From Candidatus Parvarchaeota archaeon (GTDB lineage Archaea; Nanobdellota; Nanobdellia; Pacearchaeales; GW2011-AR1), in NCBI GenBank assembly GCA_004195435.1, contig PSPM01000008.1:1-9856 (forward strand): DNA of 9,856 bases, in the 5' to 3' direction. The notes under the pieces were generated by a model, which worked only from the letters and a program-made list of their open reading frames with translations, did no database searches and had not been told where the DNA came from. The position numbers and the translations under genes are program-made. Every line of letters starts with the position of its first letter. The first letter of the stretch is position 1. This document shows, in pieces, positions 1 to 5,975 of this stretch.

Positions 1-70
1 TATAATAATAAATCTTTTAAAAGAAAATATAAAAAAACTAGAAAAACATTCTTTTTTAAAGATTTCCTTT

Positions 71-91
71 TTTCCATAGGAAACAAAGGGG
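71..91. repeat. Palindrome-cored motif, copy 1 (non-coding)
   Basis: A 21-bp element made of the inverted repeat TTTCC-ATA-GGAAA, two bases (CA) and AAGGGG. It matches 19 of 21 positions of a second copy at 4691-4711, which lies inside a protein-coding linker. This copy is in non-coding DNA about 40 bp upstream of the TATA box of the PRC-barrel gene. It could be a protein-binding site or the end of an upstream transcription unit. The function is unknown. Confidence 0.55.
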
Positions 92-108
92 AGACACATA
101 CATTCTAA

Positions 109-130
109 AATCTACAAAAAATCTACAAAA
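109..130. repeat. 11-bp tandem repeat upstream of a TATA box
   Basis: Two perfect head-to-tail copies of AATCTACAAAA (109-119 and 120-130) end directly at the TATA-like box at 131-140. The period is about one helical turn, which would place two identical sites on the same DNA face beside the pre-initiation complex. It may be a regulator-binding or BRE-like site. In such AT-rich DNA a chance duplication is also possible. Confidence 0.4.
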
Positions 131-140
131 TATTTATATA
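131..140 (+). promoter_or_regulatory. TATA-like box of the PRC-barrel gene
   Basis: TATTTATATA is centred about 26 nt before the ATG at 162, the distance expected between an archaeal TATA box and the transcription start. The mRNA would therefore begin at or near the start codon. No Shine-Dalgarno sequence precedes the ATG. Confidence 0.6.
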
Positions 141-161
141 CTAATTTTCTTTATTTCAAGG

Positions 162-398
162 ATGCCTATAGAAAAAAAACCTTTAAGAGATGTTGTAGGG
201 AGATTGGTAGTTACAAAAGAAGGTAAAAGATTAGGGGTTGTAAAAGATATTTCTTTTGAAACTAGAACTGGAGAATTAATACAATTACTTGTAAAAGATC
301 CTACTGCATATACAAAAGGATTAAGTTTAGAAACAAATCAAGATAGGGAATCAATCATACCTTATAATTCAATAATTGCTATAGGTGATTTTGAATGA
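162..398 (+). CDS. PRC-barrel domain protein
   Basis: This 78-residue protein is a single PRC-barrel-like domain. Residues 10-30 (DVVGRLVVTKEGKRLGVVKD) match the typical opening of the fold, a conserved G-V-V-x-x-x-G-x-x-x-G-x-V strand pair. The end (SIIPYNSIIAIGDF) matches the usual closing strands, where 'IPxxxIxAIGD' is common in archaeal members. The length fits a one-domain archaeal PRC miniprotein. Family members bind RNA or proteins and take part in RNA processing (RimM-type) or cell division (CdvA-type), but the fold alone does not give this one a role. The start is supported by a TATA-like box 26 nt upstream and by the lack of an in-frame alternative. The next gene follows after 41 nt with its own TATA-like box, so the two are probably transcribed separately. 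Confidence 0.8.
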   Translation: MPIEKKPLRDVVGRLVVTKEGKRLGVVKDISFETRTGELIQLLVKDPTAYTKGLSLETNQDRESIIPYNSIIAIGDFE

Positions 399-410
399 AA
401 AACAATAATC

Positions 411-420
411 TTTAAAAACT
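411..420 (+). promoter_or_regulatory. TATA-like box of the 135-residue protein gene
   Basis: The sequence TTTAAAAACT is centred about 25 nt upstream of the ATG at 440. With no Shine-Dalgarno sequence in the 41-nt gap after the PRC-barrel gene, a leaderless transcript is the simplest reading. Confidence 0.5.
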
Positions 421-439
421 AAATTTAAATAATAATCAA

Positions 440-847
440 ATGAATGTAATAGGTTTCAATTTTACAAGAATCTCTGCAAATAAAGAGAATAAAAAAGATA
501 AGCTTGAAAAAATAAATTCAAATTTGGAATTTACAAATATAGCTAAAGAATCAATAGATATGTTAAAAGAGGCACATGTAGCAAAAATTGATTTCAAATA
601 CAACATTGATTATCAACCAACTTTAGCAGCAATAGATATGGAAGGAGTAATATTAATAAAATCAGAAGAAAAAGAAGTAGATAATCTTATTAAAACATGG
701 AAAAAAAATAAAATGGAAGATGAAGTAAAAATTCCTTTATTCAATTTAATTCTTAAAAAATGCTCTATAAAAGCACTCCAATTAGAAGAAGAATTAAATC
801 TTCCACAACATATACAATTACCAAAATTACAAAAAAAGATTGAATAA
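440..847 (+). CDS. Conserved archaeal protein of unknown function
   Basis: This 135-residue soluble protein has no signal peptide, membrane segment or metal-binding motif. It opens with a hydrophobic beta strand (NVIGFNFTRISANK), continues through alternating strands (VAKIDFKYNIDYQPTLAAIDMEGVILI), and ends in a helix rich in K, E and L followed by LPQHIQLPKL. The layout of long antiparallel strands followed by a helix recalls the SecB-like fold, but I have no motif that proves it and treat that as a weak guess. The start ATG lies 25 nt after a TATA-like box. The stop codon directly abuts the stop codon of the convergent phosphoesterase gene, so the two genes meet tail to tail with no spacer. 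Confidence 0.75.
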   Translation: MNVIGFNFTRISANKENKKDKLEKINSNLEFTNIAKESIDMLKEAHVAKIDFKYNIDYQPTLAAIDMEGVILIKSEEKEVDNLIKTWKKNKMEDEVKIPLFNLILKKCSIKALQLEEELNLPQHIQLPKLQKKIE

Positions 848-1564
848 TTATTTCAAATTTTCTAATTTTCCAAAATCTAAAACAGTCAGTTCATCACTTA
901 CTATTTTCACATTAAATTTTTCTAAATTAAAATTGAATCCATATCCTAAATCATTTTCTCTAGGATCACTTCCTTGATTGTATTCAAAAAAGCTAGGAAC
1001 TAAAACAACCTTCATTTTATTAAATTCACCTTCTAAGAAACATTTATATTTTTCAATTTTAATTCCTTCACTTATTTTAACAGCGGGATGTCCATGGCCT
1101 AAAATCCAAGATTTAACCTTTCTATCATAGATCTCTTCGAAGCCACGATGTCCATGCAAAAAACAATATTTTCCAAAAATAAAATAATCATGAATCTCTA
1201 AATCTCTTTTAGCAACTACAGGTCCTAAAATCTTATCATGATTCCCCTTAATAATTATAAGAGCTCCATTTTTATTTAATTTAGAATTCAAGTAATCAAT
1301 TAAATCAAGAATTTCTTTCCATTCTTGCCCAACAATCTTACCAAAACTATGCTTAACATCCCCTAATAAAACTATTTTATTAACTTTTCCAACCTTCTCA
1401 AAAATTTTACTCAATTCAAATAATATTTCTTCAAACATTTTCCGACCAACAAGAATTCCAGATTGATTCAAAACTTCTTCAAAACCAAGATGTAAATCCC
1501 CGATTACTAATATTTTTTCAGAATTTTCCACAACAAGCAAACATTTTCCAATATATTTTATCAA
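848..1564 (-). CDS. SbcD-related metallophosphoesterase
   Basis: This 238-residue calcineurin-like phosphoesterase keeps all the metal-binding motifs: GDLHLG at residues 22-27, GDVKH at 68-72, GNHD at 107-110, LHGH at 136-139 and GHGHP at 156-160. These place two divalent metals for phosphodiester or phosphomonoester cleavage. Length and layout fit the archaeal SbcD-related single-domain family, not the longer Mre11/SbcD nuclease. The start used is TTG at 1564, which overlaps the end of the helicase gene by 47 nt; no ATG occurs before the first metal motif. Purine-rich GAAAAGAA just before it is only a weak ribosome-binding site, so translation is probably coupled to the helicase. Lhr-type helicases and phosphoesterases are also neighbours in bacterial Lhr-MPE clusters, which suggests a shared nucleic-acid repair or processing role. 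Confidence 0.88.
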   Translation of the reverse strand: MIKYIGKCLLVVENSEKILVIGDLHLGFEEVLNQSGILVGRKMFEEILFELSKIFEKVGKVNKIVLLGDVKHSFGKIVGQEWKEILDLIDYLNSKLNKNGALIIIKGNHDKILGPVVAKRDLEIHDYFIFGKYCFLHGHRGFEEIYDRKVKSWILGHGHPAVKISEGIKIEKYKCFLEGEFNKMKVVLVPSFFEYNQGSDPRENDLGYGFNFNLEKFNVKIVSDELTVLDFGKLENLK

Positions 1565-4109
1565 TTCTTTTCAAAAAGGAAACTCTATCTTCAATCTTAA
1601 TTAAATCCACCCTTCCCTGAATAAGCAAATTAAGTCCGAAAGGACTAGCAATAGGTAAGTTCACGTTCTTTATTTTTATTTTATTTTTTTCAATCAATTC
1701 TAAAATTTTTTTAGCATTTTCAATATCCATCATATCTTCAAAAACTTCCCTTCTAGCTTCTTTTAACAAAGGAAATTCATTACTTATTTTTTTTACAGCA
1801 CTATATAGAATACTGGAATAAACCTGTTGTTTACCTGCACTTTTTTCTAACCCTTTATAATTTCTAAGAATCATTAAGCTCCTCCCAGCACAATGCCTAA
1901 ATCTACGTTTTAAAATTTCAGTTTTTTCAATAGCCTCTTTCAAAATAGTATCAATATCTTTAGATTTAACAAACTTCAAGATCTTATTAACATCTAAACT
2001 CGCCCCAGAGAGATAAAAACCATTATCATTTATCCCAATTTGAATATCTCTAACTTTCAAACGAGCAGCAGCGTATCCATAAGCTCTTGACAAGACATCG
2101 TTGACTCTTCTACCAAAAAGAGTATGGAAAACAAGGTATTCTTTTTCTTCTTTAAACTTTTCAATAACAATTGTACTCAAATCGGGAATCTCAGAAAATT
2201 TATGTTGTTCATAAAAATAATTATATATTTCTTTAGCAATTTTATCATTACAATAGACATATTCTTTAATAAAATCAGTACATTTTTTTTTATCTTCAAT
2301 TTTTTCCTTAACTAATTTCCTAAATTTTCCAATATCCCTGGCAACATCAAAATTAAGGGGCAACATTTCAGAAAACCAAGAGGGAATTGTTACTTTTTGT
2401 GAGACGTTAGATTTAACATAAGCTTTCATTCCACGACTATAAAGAAATTCATATTTTTGACCTCCCAAAACAAAAACATCCCCTCTCTTCATTTTTTCAA
2501 GAAAAGATTCATCTATCTTGCCAATTACAGACCCCTTCATTTCTACGGGAGAAGAAATTACTACACTAATAAAACTTTCTGAAGGAATAGTTCCAATATT
2601 AGTCATATAAATTACCCTTGCTAATTTTCCTCTCTTCCCTATTTGACCAGTTTCTTTATCATACCAAATTTTTGCATAAACATGTCTATGTTCAAGAGAG
2701 TATTCCCCTGAAAGATAACTAATAATTTCAAAAAAATCATTTTTAGTAAGTTTTTCATAACAATAACTTTTTCTAATAACTTTTAACATATTATCTATAT
2801 TCCAAATTTTAGTTATAGCCATGCCATAAATTTGTTGAGATAAAACATCAAGAGCATTTTTAGGAAATTCAACTTTATCAATACGTTTTTCAATCATATT
2901 TTTCATCAAAATACTACACTCTACCAGATCATCTCTATCTAACACAATAAACTCCCCTTTAGGATTATCATGGAGTTTATGCCCTGCCCGACCAATTCTT
3001 TGCAAAGCTCTACTAACACTTTTAGGAGATTTCAATAAAATAACAATATCTATACTACCGATATCTAGTCCAAGTTCAAGACTAGTAGAACTAACAACTA
3101 CTTTCAAGTCCCCTTTCCTTAATCTTTCTTCTATAATAAATCTCTGATCTTTACTCATTGAACTATGGTGTGCTCCAATCAAACCCTCATATTTTCCTGG
3201 ATAATGCATATCTAAATAATGGATTATTCTTTCAGTAGCTGCACGAGTATTAGTGAAAATAAGAGTCGTCCTATGTTTCTCAATAATTTTATCTAGCTTA
3301 GAATAAAGGTCCTTCTGACTATCAAGAGTTTCAGTTTCAAGGATATCTTTTCCAGGGAAATCCAAATTAATCTCTATTTTTTTATTAAGCCTCACATTAG
3401 CAATCAAACAATCTCTTTCAGAACCAACAAGAAATTTAGCAACTTCTTCCAGTGGAGAGATTGTAGCGCTCAACCCAATTCTAACAGGCTCAATTAAACT
3501 AAGTTCTGCAAGCCTTTCCAAGGTAAGGCTAAGATAAGTGCCCCTCTTGTTAGTCATGGCGTGGATTTCATCAACAATAATAAATTCTAACGAATTAAAA
3601 TTTTCTCCAAACTTAGGACTTGTCAAAACAATAGCCAAACTTTCAGGAGTTGTTACAAATATATGTGGTACATTTTTAGCCATTTTAGCTCTTTCACTAG
3701 GAGAGGTGTCTCCAGTCCTTAATCCAACTTTAATTTTCTGCATTTCCAATCCTTTTTTTTCAGCAAGAGCATATATTTCAGATAAGGGCTCTTCAAGATT
3801 AACAAAAATATCGTTGCTCAAGGCTTTAAGAGGGCTAGTATAAACTGCGTAAATTTTATCTTCCAATTCATTTTTCAAGGCAAGCCCAACAAGATAGTTG
3901 ATAATTCCTAAAAAAGCAGTAAGGGTTTTCGTCCCACCAGTAGGAGCACTTATCAGTATATTTTTCCGATCATAAATTGTTTTCACCCCATAAAGTTGAG
4001 TTTTAGAAAAATCTTCAAACTTCTGAAAAAACCATTCCTGAACTAACGGAATTAACATTTCTTTCAATACTCCAGAAGAGTGCGAATCCTTCATAAATTC
4101 AATAGACAT
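1518..4109 (-). CDS. lhr: Lhr-like superfamily 2 ATP-dependent helicase
   Basis: From the start chosen here the protein has 863 residues, the usual size of an Lhr core. Helicase motifs appear in order: I (APTGGTKT, 55-62), Ia (TSPLKALSND, 91-100), Ib (TTPES, 153-157), II (DEIH, 180-183), III (SATISP, 214-219), IV (LIFTNTRAATE, 283-293), V (STSLELGLDIG, 341-351) and VI (QRIGRAGH, 370-377). The remaining ~480 residues fit the winged-helix and beta-barrel Lhr core. Motif I is odd: GGTKT replaces the common GSGKT/GTGKT, although the lysine is kept. Lhr enzymes translocate 3'-5' on single-stranded nucleic acid and unwind duplexes or RNA:DNA hybrids in repair. I chose ATG 4109 because a TATA-like box lies 24 nt upstream. 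An ATG at 4181 would add 24 residues, but it overlaps the divergent gene's start and has no promoter. The gene is probably co-transcribed with the phosphoesterase. Confidence 0.92.
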   Translation of the reverse strand: MSIEFMKDSHSSGVLKEMLIPLVQEWFFQKFEDFSKTQLYGVKTIYDRKNILISAPTGGTKTLTAFLGIINYLVGLALKNELEDKIYAVYTSPLKALSNDIFVNLEEPLSEIYALAEKKGLEMQKIKVGLRTGDTSPSERAKMAKNVPHIFVTTPESLAIVLTSPKFGENFNSLEFIIVDEIHAMTNKRGTYLSLTLERLAELSLIEPVRIGLSATISPLEEVAKFLVGSERDCLIANVRLNKKIEINLDFPGKDILETETLDSQKDLYSKLDKIIEKHRTTLIFTNTRAATERIIHYLDMHYPGKYEGLIGAHHSSMSKDQRFIIEERLRKGDLKVVVSSTSLELGLDIGSIDIVILLKSPKSVSRALQRIGRAGHKLHDNPKGEFIVLDRDDLVECSILMKNMIEKRIDKVEFPKNALDVLSQQIYGMAITKIWNIDNMLKVIRKSYCYEKLTKNDFFEIISYLSGEYSLEHRHVYAKIWYDKETGQIGKRGKLARVIYMTNIGTIPSESFISVVISSPVEMKGSVIGKIDESFLEKMKRGDVFVLGGQKYEFLYSRGMKAYVKSNVSQKVTIPSWFSEMLPLNFDVARDIGKFRKLVKEKIEDKKKCTDFIKEYVYCNDKIAKEIYNYFYEQHKFSEIPDLSTIVIEKFKEEKEYLVFHTLFGRRVNDVLSRAYGYAAARLKVRDIQIGINDNGFYLSGASLDVNKILKFVKSKDIDTILKEAIEKTEILKRRFRHCAGRSLMILRNYKGLEKSAGKQQVYSSILYSAVKKISNEFPLLKEARREVFEDMMDIENAKKILELIEKNKIKIKNVNLPIASPFGLNLLIQGRVDLIKIEDRVSFLKRIDKIYWKMFACCGKF

Positions 4110-4127
4110 AGAAAATCCCCGAGAAAT

Positions 4128-4137
4128 TAATTTAAAA
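4128..4137 (-). promoter_or_regulatory. TATA-like box of the lhr operon
   Basis: On the minus strand, TTTTAAATTA is centred about 24 nt upstream of the ATG at 4109. This matches the spacing seen for other genes here and is the main reason for preferring 4109 over the longer start at 4181. It faces away from the TATA-like box at 4151-4160. Confidence 0.5.
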
Positions 4138-4150
4138 GTGTATGGGTAAT

Positions 4151-4160
4151 TATATAAATT
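4151..4160 (+). promoter_or_regulatory. TATA-like box of the winged-helix gene
   Basis: TATATAAATT is centred about 25 nt before the ATG at 4180. Together with the minus-strand box at 4128-4137 it makes a compact two-way promoter of about 70 bp between two divergent leaderless genes. A protein bound between the boxes could control both. Confidence 0.6.
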
Positions 4161-4179
4161 CTCTGAATTAAATATTTTC

Positions 4180-4461
4180 ATGCCTTTAATTTCTAAAGAA
4201 AAAAAAGAAAGAATTTCAGAACAAATTTTAGAGTATTTATTTTCAATTTCTCCAAGGGCAGAATTTACTTCTAGAATTTCTAAAGAAATAGCTCGTGATG
4301 AAGAATTTACAAAAAAACTTTTGGGGAATTTAAGTAAAAAAGGGATATTGACAAAAATAAAGAAAAATAAAAACGGAGTAAATTATTCAAGAAGGGAGAG
4401 GTGGAGATTATCTGAAAAAACTTACCAAATTTACAGAAAACATCAGCATAATAATCTTTAA
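4180..4461 (+). CDS. Small winged-helix DNA-binding protein
   Basis: This 93-residue basic protein reads as one winged helix-turn-helix domain. Residues 10-22 form helix 1 (ERISEQILEYLFS). A second helix follows (TSRISKEIARDEEF), then the recognition helix (FTKKLLGNLSKKGILTKI), and the wing carries basic residues (KKNKNGVNYSRRERWRLSEKTYQIY). It has no effector, metal or membrane domain. It is divergent from the lhr operon and shares a ~70-bp promoter region with it, so it may regulate lhr, itself or both; this is inference from position. The ATG is 25 nt after a TATA-like box. The stop codon overlaps the CTTTAAA box that appears to drive the next gene. A structural role in a transcription or repair complex is the main alternative. 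Confidence 0.75.
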   Translation: MPLISKEKKERISEQILEYLFSISPRAEFTSRISKEIARDEEFTKKLLGNLSKKGILTKIKKNKNGVNYSRRERWRLSEKTYQIYRKHQHNNL

Positions 4462-4465
4462 ATTT
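4455..4465 (+). promoter_or_regulatory. TATA-like box overlapping the preceding stop codon
   Basis: The sequence TCTTTAAATTT is centred about 25 nt before the ATG at 4486. It overlaps the TAA stop of the winged-helix gene, so the next gene can be transcribed on its own despite the 24-nt gap. Confidence 0.5.
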
Positions 4466-4485
4466 CTCCCACTCCAAGATATAAG

Positions 4486-5118
4486 ATGGATTACTTAAAA
4501 GAAGCATTTTCAAAAATAAAAGAAGACATAGAACATCTAAGATCAGAAATAAAAGAGATTAAACGAACTTTACAAATAAACCCAACAAACCAACAAATAA
4601 ACCCAACAAACCAACAAATAAACCCAACAAAAGAAGATTTTCCAACACATAATTCACTTCCAGAGGCTCTAAAAAGGCCAAATCTTGATATTTCCATAGG
4701 AAATGAAGGGGTTCCAACAAACCAACAAACAAACCAACAAACAAACCAACAAACAGCAAAAGAGGGAGAAACAGACAAAATAAGCCAGATCAGAAGAGTT
4801 TCAGAAATAATTGACTCCCTAGACTCATTAAAAAAAGAAATACGTTCAAAATTTAAAAAATTAACTAATCAGGAAATGAAAGTATTCACTTCAATTTACC
4901 AATTAGGAGAAAAAGGATTTCTCGTCGACTATTCCCTATTGGCCCAAAATACTTCCCTATCAGAAATATCTATAAGAGATTATGTTAGGAAAATCATTAA
5001 TAAAGGGATTCCTTTAGACAAAAAGAAACAAGATAACAAGAAAATAATTCTCACAATTCCTCAAAATTTAAAGAAAATAGCGACGATAAACACAATTATA
5101 TCTCTTAGAGAATTATAA
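4486..5118 (+). CDS. Coiled-coil / repeat-linker / winged-helix protein A
   Basis: This 210-residue protein has three parts. Residues 1-30 are a charged coiled-coil helix. Residues 31-98 form a disordered linker with INPTNQQ twice plus INPT (31-48), ISIGNEGV (69-76) and PTNQQTNQQTNQQT (77-90). Residues 99-205 are a helix (IRRVSEIIDSLDSLKKEI) followed by a winged helix-turn-helix (LTNQEMKVFTSIYQ...RDYVRKIINKGI...). The C-terminal part can be aligned by eye with the convergent gene at 5300-5944 (L-x-x-x-E-x-x-x-F-T..., Y-x-x-LA, R-x-x-x-x-x-I, KK...KLA), so the two are probably distant paralogs. The repeats are uniform at the DNA level: all eight repeat Asn codons are AAC, whereas seven of nine elsewhere in the gene are AAT. 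I do not recognise a named family. A DNA-binding protein that oligomerises through its N-terminus is likely. Confidence 0.75.
   Translation: MDYLKEAFSKIKEDIEHLRSEIKEIKRTLQINPTNQQINPTNQQINPTKEDFPTHNSLPEALKRPNLDISIGNEGVPTNQQTNQQTNQQTAKEGETDKISQIRRVSEIIDSLDSLKKEIRSKFKKLTNQEMKVFTSIYQLGEKGFLVDYSLLAQNTSLSEISIRDYVRKIINKGIPLDKKKQDNKKIILTIPQNLKKIATINTIISLREL
4574..4632 (+). repeat. 21-bp coding repeat with AAAC at 9/12-bp spacing
   Basis: This is a perfect 21-bp tandem repeat encoding INPTNQQ, with about 2.6 copies inside the linker of protein A. AAAC tetramers start at 4578, 4587, 4599, 4608 and 4620, so spacings alternate 9, 12, 9, 12. The same alternating spacing occurs in non-coding DNA at 6050-6095. 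The period is two helical turns, so all units face the same side of the DNA. Confidence 0.75.
4691..4711. repeat. Palindrome-cored motif, copy 2 (inside coding linker)
   Basis: TTTCCATAGGAAA, then TG, then AAGGGG. It differs from the non-coding copy at 71-91 at two positions only. Here it encodes the end of ISIGNEGV in the linker of protein A, directly before the TNQQ-encoding repeat. Finding near-identical DNA in coding and non-coding settings argues for a role at the DNA level. Confidence 0.55.
4714..4755 (+). repeat. 12-bp coding repeat (TNQQ units)
   Basis: Tandem 12-bp units (ACA AAC CAA CAA) encode PTNQQTNQQTNQQT. Every unit uses the same codons, and AAAC recurs with an 8/4-bp pattern. 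The antisense frames over this stretch are open and encode low-complexity valine/phenylalanine runs, which are a by-product of the repeat and not genes. Confidence 0.75.
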
Positions 5119-5151
5119 TATTCGGTTAAACGAATAACTAAGCCACTGGCT
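5119..5151. repeat. Short hairpins in the convergent intergenic gap
   Basis: Right after the stop of protein A are two small inverted repeats, TATTCG-GTTAAA-CGAATA (5119-5136) and AGCC-ACT-GGCT (5141-5151). They sit in the 181-bp gap between the two convergent genes and could shape or end transcripts coming from the plus strand. I see no other signal in 5152-5299: no gene, no RNA gene and no strong T-tract. Confidence 0.35.
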
Positions 5152-5299
5152 ATAAAATTTCATTACAACTTCTTCAAAAAGATTGCACGTTTTCTGACAA
5201 TCTTCTCTCACTTTCAGATATCTCTTCAAGGAAATCTTCTAATTTTCAAAGCTCACTAATTAGATAACCTCTTTCTTTCTAAAAATCCTCACTTTTAAA

Positions 5300-5944
5300 C
5301 TAACTTTCATCATTTTCCCCCTTTTTTTTAGAATTTTTCTTAGAACTAACTCTCACTTTTGCGTATTTTGCAAGTTTTTCTTTAATTTCTGCCCCTACAT
5401 ACACTCTTTTTTTACCGTTTTGCTCAACTTGCTCCTTTATCAAACCCTCACTTTTCTGTTTTATGGCATTTATTTGACCCCTAACCGTAGATCTCTCTTT
5501 TCCTAAAAGTCTTGCAAGATCTTCATAACTCAGTTTCATGCCTTCCTCAGCATTCATTAAAGTAAAAATGAGCAATCTTTCATTGGATGATAAACCTTGC
5601 AAGTTTTCATAAAAATTAGCTGTTTGGACAGCTGTTTGGACAGGTTTTCCAACAGCTTGAACAGCTGTTTGTCTGTTTAAAACAGGCATCTTTTTGGACA
5701 GCTGTTTGTTTTCACCAGAAAATTTACTAAAAGAAATAGCTTCTTTAACCCCTCCAAGATCATCCTTTATCGAAGATAAATCTCTTTTCAATTCACCAAT
5801 AGTATCAAGAATTAGTTTATCTTTCTCATCAAGGTGTTTAATCCATTTAGCAACACCTTCAATGTCTTGTTTAACAGCTTCAAAACTCTTTTTAGTTTCT
5901 TCTTCTATTTCTTTCCTCTTTTTTCCAAAAATCCAATCAAACAT
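5300..5944 (-). CDS. Coiled-coil / repeat-linker / winged-helix protein B
   Basis: This 214-residue protein has the same plan as protein A. Residues 8-70 form a long charged coiled coil (KRKEIEEETKKSFEAVKQDIE..., then KLILDTIGELKRDLSSIKDDL). Residues 71-112 form a linker with the repeat QTAVQAVGKPVQTAVQTA at 92-109. Residues 117-192 form a winged helix (GLSSNERLLIFTLMNAEEG...LSYEDLARLLGKERSTVRGQINAI), and a lysine/serine-rich basic tail follows (196-208). LARLLG-KERSTVRGQI is a clear helix-turn-helix. The linker DNA contains AAACAGCTGTCC units that also occur as tandem repeats upstream of the gene (6048-6095). A TATA-like box 26 nt upstream supports the ATG at 5944. I infer an autoregulated DNA-binding protein or a chromosome or replicon organiser. 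No named family was recognised. Confidence 0.75.
   Translation of the reverse strand: MFDWIFGKKRKEIEEETKKSFEAVKQDIEGVAKWIKHLDEKDKLILDTIGELKRDLSSIKDDLGGVKEAISFSKFSGENKQLSKKMPVLNRQTAVQAVGKPVQTAVQTANFYENLQGLSSNERLLIFTLMNAEEGMKLSYEDLARLLGKERSTVRGQINAIKQKSEGLIKEQVEQNGKKRVYVGAEIKEKLAKYAKVRVSSKKNSKKKGENDES
5620..5708 (-). repeat. AAACAGCTGTCC repeats in the linker of protein B
   Basis: On the coding strand AAACAGCTGT(C/T)C occurs starting at 5707, 5670 and 5637, with a partial copy (AAACAGCT) at 5625. AAAC starts at 5707, 5678, 5670, 5647, 5637 and 5625, roughly in helical phase. The unit encodes QTAV or VQTA. The CAGCTG core is palindromic. The same unit forms the tandem array upstream of the gene at 6048-6095. 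Confidence 0.65.
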
Positions 5945-5965
5945 ATGTCTTTTTAGAGCTCCTAT

Positions 5966-5975
5966 TATATAAATA
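5966..5975 (-). promoter_or_regulatory. TATA-like box of protein B gene
   Basis: On the minus strand, ATTTATATAA is centred about 26 nt upstream of the ATG at 5944, in line with the leaderless pattern of this window. Confidence 0.6.

Noticed and set aside
2124..2315. Plus-strand frame of 63 codons rich in F, N and I
   Set aside because: It lies wholly inside the helicase gene on the other strand and its composition is that of reverse-read AT-rich DNA.
3538..3843. Plus-strand frame of 101 codons with hydrophobic stretches
   Set aside because: Antisense to conserved helicase motifs Ia-III; the helicase motifs explain this DNA.
4491..4778. Open minus-strand frames (95 and 66 codons) encoding CWFVCWFV and VGLFVGL runs
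   Set aside because: They are antisense images of the A/C-rich linker repeats of protein A. Repeats without stops on one strand often stay open on the other, and there is no promoter or domain.
5694..5972. Plus-strand frame of 92 codons
   Set aside because: Antisense to the coiled coil of protein B, serine-rich from reverse reading, and no promoter.
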